A stretch of DNA of 64,000 nucleotides. Source: Crotalaria pallida. Lineage: Eukaryota; Streptophyta; Magnoliopsida; Fabales; Fabaceae. Positions 24,508-33,421 of this stretch are shown here, piece by piece. The position numbers were made by a program, and so were the translations under genes. The stretch lies in the NCBI GenBank assembly GCA_037953625.1, contig CM075652.1, positions 36,326,501 to 36,390,500 of the forward strand, in the 5' to 3' direction. The notes beneath the pieces were generated by a model. That model worked only from the letters and a program-made list of their open reading frames with translations. It was not told where the DNA came from and made no database searches. Positions within the stretch are counted from its first letter, which is position 1. The number at the start of each line of letters is the position of its first letter.

Positions 24508-26548
24508 ATGAGTATCAATTGGTTTCAGTATGAGGAGTGGTCTAGGATTCTGGGTTTGAGTGATCTTGAGGATTCTTCCTCTTCATCTTCTTCTTCTTCC
24601 GATCTGGAGGTGCTGGACTCCTTACCCTCACCTTTCCGCCATCGCATGACAGATCTGATGGCGGAGGTACCATTATCAGTAGATTACCCTCGGAATTCCG
24701 AGGAGGAGGAAAGTAGGAAACTACTGTATCATGCGGCGGAAGAGCGGGCCCAAGTATCCCGCCGCCCTTCGAACCGTTCCTGGGAGAAACCCTTCTGGGG
24801 AAAAGCTGTTAGGGTTGGGGGAAGGTGTAGTAGGCTCGGCTATAGGACTAATAAACCTAGGGTTAGGCTGTTTAAGAATTTTGATTTTATGGACTCTGAC
24901 GCCGAGTATTCCCTTTCCCCAGGTATGGTTCGACGGTGCGTCTCACATCCTCACGAGTTTCCTGTGCCTCCGAACTCTGGAGATTATGACTAGGTTGACT
25001 TGGAGGTGCTCGGTACCCCGTCGGCTTTAGTCAACAGCAATCTAAGTCATATCCGAGCTCACATACTCCCCTGCCCCACGGATGAAGCAGGGACGTCTTA
25101 TGCAATTAACTCACCTGCAGCCAACGACCGAGTATGTACGGCGATCGCCGCGGATCGCAAAGAGTTTTTCATGTACGAAGAAGTTATTATTCGGCTGGGG
25201 GTGAAGATGCCCTTTTCTGACATATAAATAGAGCTGTTGCGTCGGTTGCGCTTGGCTCCTACCCAACTGCACCCTAGTGGTTGGGCCTTCATTCGGGCCT
25301 TTCAAAAGTTTTGTGAAGCTCAAAAGTTGACTTGCTCGCTCCGAGCATTTCTATGGTTGTACATACCGCAAGTGAACGTCTTTGAGAAGGGGTCGTACAA
25401 GAGACTGTGGGTGTCGTTGAAAGCGCGCAACGGACATGCCCTTTTTGATAAATTCACAGATTCATGGAAGACTTTCAAGCCTTTATACTTTAAGTATCAG
25501 TTCGTTGGAAATGGGGACTGTTGGTTTATGGAGGGTGATCAACCTCGGTTTCCCTTATCTTGGTCGCCTGATTTTTTTAACCGTAATCCCAAACTTTACC
25601 AGTATCAGTATGAAACCGAGCTGTCGGTAGCCGAGAGGATCACCTGTGATACCTTCTTTTCCTACCTTAGGTGGAATGGTCCAGTAGATATCAGGAACAT
25701 CATTATTTTTCCTCAAGAGCTTATAAAAGCCGAGCTTGGTACAAATATGTATTTTTTTTAACACTTGGATTTTTGGTTTTGCAGAAAAAATGGCTAAGGA
25801 AAACAAGGTTGTTGCTCGCATGAAGGAGCTTGCAAAAGCAAAGGCAACTGCAGGGTCGGTTGGTTCTCGGAGCGGGGACGTTTCTTCGGAAGCCACTCGC
25901 TCGGTGACCGTTGCCGAGGCTTGTCCCTCTGAGGTTGAAGTGATGCAAGACGTCCAACCTTCATCGGCTAAATGGGTGGAAATTGCTACTGGGGTTCCTT
26001 TGGTTCAGGTTGTGGGGGAAGAGGAGGATGAGGAGGATCGGGTGCCCCTTGCCAAAAGGGCTAAATTGGATAAAGGCAAAGGCAAGGTTGTGGAGGTGGT
26101 GAAGACGAAGGTTGCCGACCTTCAAAGGACCAATCTATGGTTTGATATGTCTGACCCAGACGACGAGAGTGTTTGGGCTAAGAAGCTGAAGGAGAAGTTC
26201 GTCGGTTTGGTTTATACGCCAAATGATGAAAAAAGGCTGTCGGATCAGACGGCAAGCACCTTAAGGTGCCATTGTGATCTCTTGGGCAGAAACATGCTGA
26301 GGGCTGCCAATTATATGTTTCACCTAAGCAAAAATGCTGAAGATATCAGTGCCACCCGCTCGGCAGCTGAGAAGGAGAAAAGGAAAGCTGCTGCTGCTGA
26401 AACTAAAAATCTGCTAAGTCAAGTTAAGCAAAGTGAGGCAAATCTTCAAGCTCTAACAGAAGCAAATGCCGAGCTTCAAAAAAGATTTGATGCTTCTGAG
26501 AGAGCTCGGGAGACTGCTCAAAAGGCCCTGGAGGATACGGCGGGAAAG
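24508..26548 (+). pseudogene. Antisense ORF of element D, 5' part (Transposase_28-like)
   Basis: The frame starts MSINWFQYEEWSRILGLSD and runs opposite to gag-pol. In-frame stops occur at 24991-24993 and 25225-25227, after which the same frame continues. The stretch around 25160-25400 (IRLGVKMPF..., LLRRLRLAPTQLHPSGWAF...) matches the conserved core of the Pfam family Transposase_28, 'putative gypsy type transposon', known from antisense ORFs of Tat elements. The frame changes between 25738 and 25785; GT (25739) and AG (25784) would remove 46 nt, short for a plant intron, so a frameshift is possible. The C-terminal half is lysine-rich then coiled coil. Element E interrupts it at 26548. Function of this protein family is unknown. 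Confidence 0.8.
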
Positions 26549-28136
26549 TGTTAGTTCCATGATGAACATGATGAATGTTTTGATAATGACAAAGTGTTTT
26601 TGAACAAGCTACATGTGTTGATCAAGTTTCAAGCTCAACAAGCAACAACAAACATCAAATGAAGAAGAGAGAAAGCAAGCTCATGAAGACCTAAGTTTGA
26701 GTGTATTTGTATTTCTTTTATCTTTTGCCTCTCAAGCTTCATAGGTTTTTTTATTTGGGTAGATTATTATAGAGGGTAGTGAATCTCATTCATAAGTCAT
26801 GATTTAATCATAATTTGAGTTTTCACTTAATCTAGAATCAATAGGTGGCTTAAAGGTTTTAAAGGAAAGGTTGGATTTTGAGAAAACAAGTTTTGAACAT
26901 GTGCAGTACCAACTTAATCGATTAAGTGATTAACTTAATCGAGTACTACTCGAGTACACGACTTGCTTAATCGATTAAGTACTGCTGAACTGATTTTTAA
27001 AATACGATTTTCACTTCTCAAAATCAGTTTTCAAGTGCTACAACTTTTGGGTATTCTATATAAACCTTTTCCTATTATTTGTGATAAGTTAGAATCATTT
27101 TCATACAAGTTTTACAAAGAATCAAGCCACTCTATTCTCTCTCATTTTCTAAAGATCAAAGTTCTCATATTTTCATATTCTTTGATCAAGAACCTTTGAA
27201 TCTCTTATGGTGAATTGTCATAACTCTTGATTGAGATTCATAGGATTGTTTTGTGTTTTCTATTGTGTTGTAATCTTTGCAAGAAGGCAAGCCACTACAA
27301 CAAACAAGAAGTCTTGGTGTGTCGATTTTATCATCAAGCAACGTTCATTGAAGAAGAAGAAGTCTTGGTTGTGAATCAAGAAAGTGAAGCCTTGGTGTGT
27401 GGATTATCATCAAGCAAAGAAGACTTGTTGTGTCGATTATCAACAAGGGGTAGAGGTTAGATTAGAGAGAAGATCAATAGGATTACAAGGCAAGGGTGTC
27501 GGTTATCTCTTGTAAGCTAGCAAGAAGGGAGTCTTGTGAGGCAATCACTTGTAATTTGAGAACTCTAATTCCTCATAGTGAAGAATCTCTCTTGGTTGAA
27601 GAGGGGACTGGATGTAGCTTTCAAGTGGATGAAAGTGAACCAGGATAAATCACTGTGTCGTATCTCTAAACCCTTACTCTTTATATTCAAGTCATTTGAT
27701 TGCGTTCTTGGTTAAAAACCTAGAAAGATTGTTTTTCATAATTGATTGAATTGAATCTTTGATTGTTCAAATTGATAAAGGGAAAATCATTTTCATAACT
27801 AGGTTAATCAATAAGAATATAGGTGTTAATCATTTCCGCTGAATCTCTGATCTTGCATGTGAATTGATTGATTTTCGTATTCGAATGAAAAATTGATTTT
27901 TCTGTTTTCTGTCATATTTAATCGATTAAGTTCAAGTTTAATCGATTACTACTCGAGTAAATTACAGGTTAATCGATTAAGTGCTGTAGAATTTGCAAAA
28001 ATCATTTGTTTTGATTGTTTCGATTTGTTTCGTTCGAAAATCTTTCAAGGTATCTTGTACACCTATTCAACCCCCCCTTCTAGGTGTATTCCTAGGGTTC
28101 CTAAGTCTCTCCAGCCACCAATTGCGGTTTCTCACA
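26549..28136 (+). repeat. Element E 5' LTR
   Basis: About 1588 bp. A palindrome cluster (TTAATCGATTAA, ACTCGAGT) at 26913-26981 lies about 75 bp upstream of TATATAAA (27057-27064). A second cluster follows at 27918-27983, downstream of the presumed start. Its last base is uncertain by 2 nt. Confidence 0.93.
27057..27064 (+). promoter_or_regulatory. TATA box in element E 5' LTR
   Basis: TATATAAA lies about 510 bp into the LTR, just downstream of the first palindrome cluster. The same arrangement occurs at 31339-31346 in the 3' LTR and, on the minus strand, in C and F. Confidence 0.65.
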
Positions 28137-28138
28137 AT

Positions 28139-28150
28139 TGGTATCAGAGC
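28139..28150 (+). other. Primer binding site of element E
   Basis: TGGTATCAGAGC follows the LTR end. With the preceding bases the junction reads CAATTGGTATCAGAGC, the motif echoed in the array at 30047-30495. Confidence 0.92.
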
Positions 28151-28208
28151 TCGGTCGAAAGACACGAGCATAAGAGCTTTTTCGTAAAGATCCTTTAAGA
28201 AAATCGCA

Positions 28209-29999
28209 ATGGGTTCTACGAATTCTTTTGGTGGTGAAGGTGCTTCAATAAGTCGTCCTCCATTGTTTACCGGAGAAGGCTATGCATATTGGAAAGTTAG
28301 AATGAAAATCTTTATCCAATCCATAGATAGTGAAATTTGGAAAGTAGTTGAAAAAGGTCCTCATATCCCCTCTAGTTTAGTTGAAGGTGTAGAACAATTG
28401 ATCCCCGAGGATAAGTGGAAGGGTGATGATAGAAATAAAGTTCAATATGATTATAAAGCAAAGAATATCATTACCTCCGCTTTATCCTATGACGAGTTCT
28501 TTAGAGTTTCTCAATGTTCTAGTGCTAAAGAAATGTGGGACACTTTACAAGTGACTCATGAAGGAACTAGTGAGGTTAGGAGAGCTAGATTGAATGCTTT
28601 AATGCGTGATTATGAATTGTTTCATATGCTTCCAAATGAATCTATAAATGATATGCAAAAGCGTTTTACTCACATTATAAATCATTTACTTGCTCTTGGT
28701 AAAACTTTTCTACAAGGTGAACTTTCTAACAAAGTGTTGAGATGTTTAGACAGGAATTGGCAACCAAAAGTAACGGCTATTGTTGAATCTAAAAATTTGG
28801 ATGCGATGGATCTAGCAACACTTTTCGGAAAGCTTCAAGAACATGAAATGGAGCTTGGACGATTAAGTATCAATGAAGAGTCAGATAAGAACAAATCAAG
28901 GAAAGGACTTGCTCTTAGAGTCAAAAGTGCATATAAAAAGAAAGATAGTTCCGATGATGATGATAGTGAAGATTCCGATTCCGATGTTGATGAAAAAGAC
29001 ATGAAACTTTTGTTAAAAGAATTTGACAAGTTTCTAAGGAGAAAAGGAAGGTTGAACAAGGACAAAAGTAAAGAGAAGGATTCCCCACACTATAAGACCA
29101 AAACTTCAAAAGAAGGTGTAGTTTGCCATGAATGTGGAAAGCCCGATCATCTCAAGTACTCATGCTCTAGGTATCTCAAGAAGAAGGAGAAAGACAAGAA
29201 GAATTCTAAATCTAAAAGAGCATACATAGTTTGGGATAGTGATGAAGATAACAAGAAAAGCACATCGAGTAGTTCATCGGATGATGAAGAAGCTGCTTGT
29301 CTCAACTTGATAACTCTAGTAGATGATGAAGAACAAAGTTCAAATGATGAATCAAGTTATCAAAGCGAGGATAGCAATGTAAGTGAATCTAAATCCGAAA
29401 TTTCTTCTAAATATGAATTGTTACATAATGCTTATGAAGAAATGTATGAACAACTTGAAAAACTAGCTTTGAAAAACATTGAAAGAAAGAAGCTCATTTT
29501 GAAACATCAAAAAGAGATTTTAGAACTTCAAAAACAAGTTGATGAGCTTAATCTTGAAAATGAAACTCTTGATCTTATATATGCTAGTTCTTCTTGTGAT
29601 TGTGCTAGTAGATTGAATATTGTGGTTGATTGTGAGAATTGCAAGTTGCTTAAAAATGAAAATGCTATTTTGAAAAATAAGCTTGCAAGTTTCTCAAATG
29701 GTGATATTAGATTGCGCACATTGTTAAATTTTCAAAGAGAAAATTCAAACAAGTTTGGTTTGGGTTATACTAATGCTAAGAGTAAATCTCATAGAAATGT
29801 TGTTGATTTTTCTAAAGTTGATTTTTCAAATGCACCAACATGTTTCTATTGTGGTACTCATGGACATACTTCAAATGTGTGTTATGTTAAAGTGCATGGT
29901 ATACCTAAAGGAAATTTTGTTTGGATGAAAAAGGGTGAAAGTCCCTACACTAACAAAAATGGATCCAAAACCATTTGGATACCAAAAAGCAAAGCATGA
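28209..29999 (+). CDS. gag: Intact Sirevirus-type Gag (596 aa), element E
   Basis: This is a structural protein that should assemble virus-like particles in the cytoplasm and bind element RNA. Residues about 15-230 form the UBN2-type Gag core seen in Copia elements (YWKVRMKIFIQ near the start; MWDTLQVTHEG; MQKRFTHI). A Lys/Asp/Ser-rich charged region follows, then CCHC knuckle CHECGKPDHLKYSC (about 305-318), an acidic Ser run, a coiled coil (about 395-470) and a second knuckle CFYCGTHGHTSNVC (about 545-558). The start ATG lies about 58 nt after the PBS. The frame stops at TGA 29997-29999 with no protease or pol after it. It is close to the Gag of F across its whole length. Two zinc knuckles and a long C-terminal half resemble Sirevirus Gag. 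Confidence 0.95.
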   Translation: MGSTNSFGGEGASISRPPLFTGEGYAYWKVRMKIFIQSIDSEIWKVVEKGPHIPSSLVEGVEQLIPEDKWKGDDRNKVQYDYKAKNIITSALSYDEFFRVSQCSSAKEMWDTLQVTHEGTSEVRRARLNALMRDYELFHMLPNESINDMQKRFTHIINHLLALGKTFLQGELSNKVLRCLDRNWQPKVTAIVESKNLDAMDLATLFGKLQEHEMELGRLSINEESDKNKSRKGLALRVKSAYKKKDSSDDDDSEDSDSDVDEKDMKLLLKEFDKFLRRKGRLNKDKSKEKDSPHYKTKTSKEGVVCHECGKPDHLKYSCSRYLKKKEKDKKNSKSKRAYIVWDSDEDNKKSTSSSSSDDEEAACLNLITLVDDEEQSSNDESSYQSEDSNVSESKSEISSKYELLHNAYEEMYEQLEKLALKNIERKKLILKHQKEILELQKQVDELNLENETLDLIYASSSCDCASRLNIVVDCENCKLLKNENAILKNKLASFSNGDIRLRTLLNFQRENSNKFGLGYTNAKSKSHRNVVDFSKVDFSNAPTCFYCGTHGHTSNVCYVKVHGIPKGNFVWMKKGESPYTNKNGSKTIWIPKSKA

Positions 30000-30046
30000 T
30001 TGTTTTGTAGGTTTGATTGAAGATGCAAATGAATGACACATGTTCT

Positions 30047-30495
30047 CAATTGGTCTCAACTATGAATGTCTATATTCACATCTTCAATTGGTATCACACT
30101 TGCATCTCAAGTGAATGTCCTACAAAGTGGTAATATTTGATATTGATATATTATCTTAATTGGTATCTTCTCAATTGATATTACTTTTCTAAATGTTTAG
30201 TTAATTCAATTTGTATCATTGAGAGATTATTAGTTGATTATCATGCTTTTGTGATTATTGATTCTTCTTTACAATTGATATCTTCTTTGTTAAGTGATAT
30301 TATGATCTTTTTAGTTTTCAATTGGTATTATATTTCATTGTTATATTCTCTTACCAATTGATATCACATTTCAAAGTAAAGCTCTATTGTATTTGTTCAA
30401 TTGGTATCAACGTTGTGAAGAAATGATCATTGATTTCTTACCTTGGCTTAGATGTTATATTTCAATTGGTATATATTATATTTCAATTCGTATAT
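30047..30495 (+). repeat. Array of PBS-like CAATTGGTATCA motifs, element E
   Basis: Eleven copies with at most about two changes start at 30047, 30085, 30157, 30172, 30207, 30272, 30319, 30355, 30398, 30463 and 30484. Spacing is irregular (15-72 bp) and the intervening sequence is not repeated. The motif equals the LTR/PBS junction of the same element. Confidence 0.8.
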
Positions 30496-30512
30496 TACTT
30501 TTTGATAATGCC

Positions 30513-30830
30513 AAAGGGGGAGAAATATGATGTTTTGAATTGAATGAAATGTTTCTCAAAGGGGGAGAAATGGTATGTTTTGAAACATGGGAGAAATATA
30601 ATATGATTTTTAGATGTTTGTTTGGAGAAAGGTTGTTTTGTTGTTTTTATGTAGGTTGAGCTAAGTTGTTGAAGATAGGGGGAGAATCAAGCTTCTATCT
30701 CAATTGGATTCAAGTGTTATAGCATTGATTGAGGGGGAGAAAGAGTCTTCTCAAGTGATCAAATGTTTCAAGCATCAACAACTTCAAGTGATTTCAAAAC
30801 ATGGATTGTCATTTTCAAAAAGGGGGAGAT
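30513..30830 (+). other. Multiple PPT-like tracts and PPT of element E
   Basis: GGGGGAGA tracts occur at 30513-30525, 30558-30570, 30674-30686 and 30731-30743. The genuine PPT AAAAAGGGGGAGAT (30817-30830) is adjacent to the 3' LTR. Multiple PPTs are a described trait of Sireviruses. Confidence 0.8.
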
Positions 30831-32417
30831 TGTTAGTTCCATGATGAACATGATGAATGTTTTGATAATGACAAAGTGTTTTTGAACAAGCTACATGTGT
30901 TGATCAAGTTTCAAGCTCAACAAGCAACAACAAACATCAAATGAAGAAGAGAGAAAGCAAGCTCATGAAGACCTAAGTTTGAGTGTATTTGTATTTCTTT
31001 TATCTTTTGCCTCTCAAGCTTCATAGGTTTTTTTATTTGGGTAGATTATTATAGAGGGTAGTGAATCTCATTCATAAGTCATGATTTAATCATAATTTGA
31101 GTTTTCACTTAATCTAGAATCAATAGGTGGCTTAAAGGTTTTAAAGGAAAGGTTGGATTTTGAGAAAACAAGTTTTGAACATGTGCAGTACCAACTTAAT
31201 CGATTAAGTGATTAACTTAATCGAGTACTACTCGAGTACACGACTTGCTTAATCGATTAAGTACTGCTGAACTGATTTTTAAAATACGATTTTCACTTCT
31301 CAAAATCAGTTTTCAAGTGCTACAACTTTTGGGTATTCTATATAAACCTTTTCCTATTATTTGTGATAAGTTAGAATCATTTTCATACAAGTTTTACAAA
31401 GAATCAAGCCACTCTATTCTCTCTCATTTTCTAAAGATCAAAGTTCTCATATTTTCATATTCTTTGATCAAGAACCTTTGAATCTCTTATGGTGAATTGT
31501 CATAACTCTTGATTGAGATTCATAGGATTGTTTTGTGTTTTCTATTGTGTTGTAATCTTTGCAAGAAGGCAAGCCACTACAACAAACAAGAAGTCTTGGT
31601 GTGTCGATTTTATCATCAAGCAACGTTCATTGAAGAAGAAGAAGTCTTGGTTGTGAATCAAGAAAGTGAAGCCTTGGTGTGTGGATTATCATCAAGCAAA
31701 GAAGACTTGTTGTGTCGATTATCAACAAGGGGTAGAGGTTAGATTAGAGAGAAGATCAATAGGATTACAAGGCAAGGGTGTCGGTTATCTCTTGTAAGCT
31801 AGCAAGAAGGGAGTCTTGTGAGGCAATCACTTGTAATTTGAGAACTCTAATTCCTCATAGTGAAGAATCTCTCTTGGTTGAAGAGGGGACTGGATGTAGC
31901 TTTCAAGTGGATGAAAGTGAACCAGGATAAATCACTGTGTCGTATCTCTAAACCCTTACTCTTTATATTCAAGTCATTTGATTGCGTTCTTGGTTGAAAA
32001 CCTAGAAAGATTGTTTTTCATAATTGATTGAATTGAATCTTTGATTGTTCAAATTGATAAAGGGAAAATCATTTTCATAACTAGGTTAATCAATAAGAAT
32101 ATAGGTGTTAATCATTTCCGCTGAATCTCTGATCTTGCATGTGAATTGATTGATTTTCGTATTCGAATGAAAAATTGATTTTTCTGTTTTCTGCCATATT
32201 TAATCGATTAAGTTCAAGTTTAATCGAGTACTACTCGAGTAAATTACAGGTTAATCGATTAAGTGCTGTAGAATTTGCAAAAATCATTTGTTTTGATTGT
32301 TTCGATTTGTTTCGTTCGAAAATCTTTCAAGGTATCTTGTACACCTATTCAACCCCCCCTTCTAGGTGTATTCCTAGGGTTCCTAAGTCTCTCCAGCCAC
32401 CAATTGCGGTTTCTTCA
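30831..32417 (+). repeat. Element E 3' LTR
   Basis: It starts TGTTAGTTCC after the PPT, ends TTTCTTCA and is followed by target duplication GAAAG. The palindrome clusters are at 31195-31263 and 32200-32265. Confidence 0.93.
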
Positions 32418-32890
32418 GAAAGGATGCTGAGAAAGGAAGGTTGCTACAAGCGGCCCAAGCAAAATTGACTGAAGCTCGGCAAAGGCTTACCGAGCTTGAA
32501 GGTGTTGAGGGTCGTTTGACGAGCTCAGAGGCGGAGGTGAATAGGTTGCAAGGGGAACTGGCAAAGGCTCAGGGGGAACTGACCAAAGTTCGTCGGAAGG
32601 CCTTAAAGCATAAAGTGCTAGCTCACAAGAACCATTTCAACTGGGATCATTCTGCTGTTGATTCTTTTGTGAATGCTGTGAAACAGTTATTGTTCATGAA
32701 CCCTGGGATCCGAGTGGTTGGGGCTAGTCCATACTATGGGGTTGATGGTGATCGGATGGTTGATTATTCCCACGATGACACTGAAGTGGATTTGTCAGCA
32801 CCCAACCTGCCGAACCCCCTTGACATGGAGCAAGACGACGAAGAAGATTTTGATGGGTCGTCCATTGCTTTGTCCGAGGACGAGGATTAG
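32418..32890 (+). pseudogene. Antisense ORF of element D, 3' part
   Basis: Removing element E and one copy of GAAAG, the reading frame of the 5' part continues here without a break. It encodes a coiled coil (repeated LTELEG/SEAEVNRLQGEL/KAQGELTKVRR), then a segment with HFNWDHSAVDSFVNAVKQLLF, and an acidic C-terminus ending SEDED before TAG at 32888-32890. Continuity of frame across the insertion shows this ORF was whole here at the time E inserted, although stops elsewhere may already have existed. Confidence 0.8.
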
Positions 32891-33421
32891 CTCCTTTGAG
32901 ATGTATTTTGCTGTGTTATTTTGTAATTTGATCTTGTTTTGAAATATTGTGCTGTAAGAAGTGAATATCATTCTGTTTTTCATGTATTTTATCTCGTTAT
33001 AAACTGTTGTTTAGATTTCGAATCTCCAACCTTTGGCCAAGGTGGGATCCTCGGTCCTCGGCTTGAGGAAACTGTATCGAGTTTTTGGCCGGGCATCTAT
33101 TAAAGTACTTGCGACTGTTAGTTTATATGTCCTTGTTAGAAGGTCATGTATAAACACCCAAGTTCGCCTCGGTGGCGAGCCGAGGGGAAATGGTTAGTAC
33201 GTTGACAGTATGAAGATATGAGAGATAATTGAAACGAAAAACTTCATTAAATTTACTTGATCCGTTGTAAACAGGAGTCAAATACAAAAAGGGATAACTA
33301 AGATCATGTTTAAGATAAATGACAATAATTTTAAATGACAGAATTTTAAATGACAGAATTTTAAATGACAAAATATCAAATGACAGAATTGTAGCTTTGT
33401 AGAAAGTGCTGTGATTCCCAC
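32891..33421. other. Element D spacer between pol and antisense ORF
   Basis: This is a convergent intergenic region between the 3' ends of pol (minus) and the antisense ORF (plus). It has a short repeat of 'aaatgacagaattttaaatgac' type at 33316-33385. No coding sequence is seen. Confidence 0.6.

Larger units (their letters stand above)
26549..32417 (+). mobile_element. Element E: young gag-only Sirevirus-like LTR retrotransposon
   Basis: LTRs 26549-28136 and 30831-32417 differ by only about three substitutions and a small indel at the end, so insertion is recent. The target duplication GAAAG lies at 26544-26548 and 32418-32422. The order is LTR, PBS (28139-28150), intact gag (28209-29999), PBS-like motif array (30047-30495), five PPT-like tracts (30513-30830) and LTR. 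There is no pol. It resembles the TR-GAG class of non-autonomous elements and needs a partner's RT and integrase. Confidence 0.95.

Noticed and set aside
25555..25957. Minus-strand ORFs overlapping the antisense ORF of D
   Set aside because: They are shadows of the plus-strand coding frame, which has family similarity.
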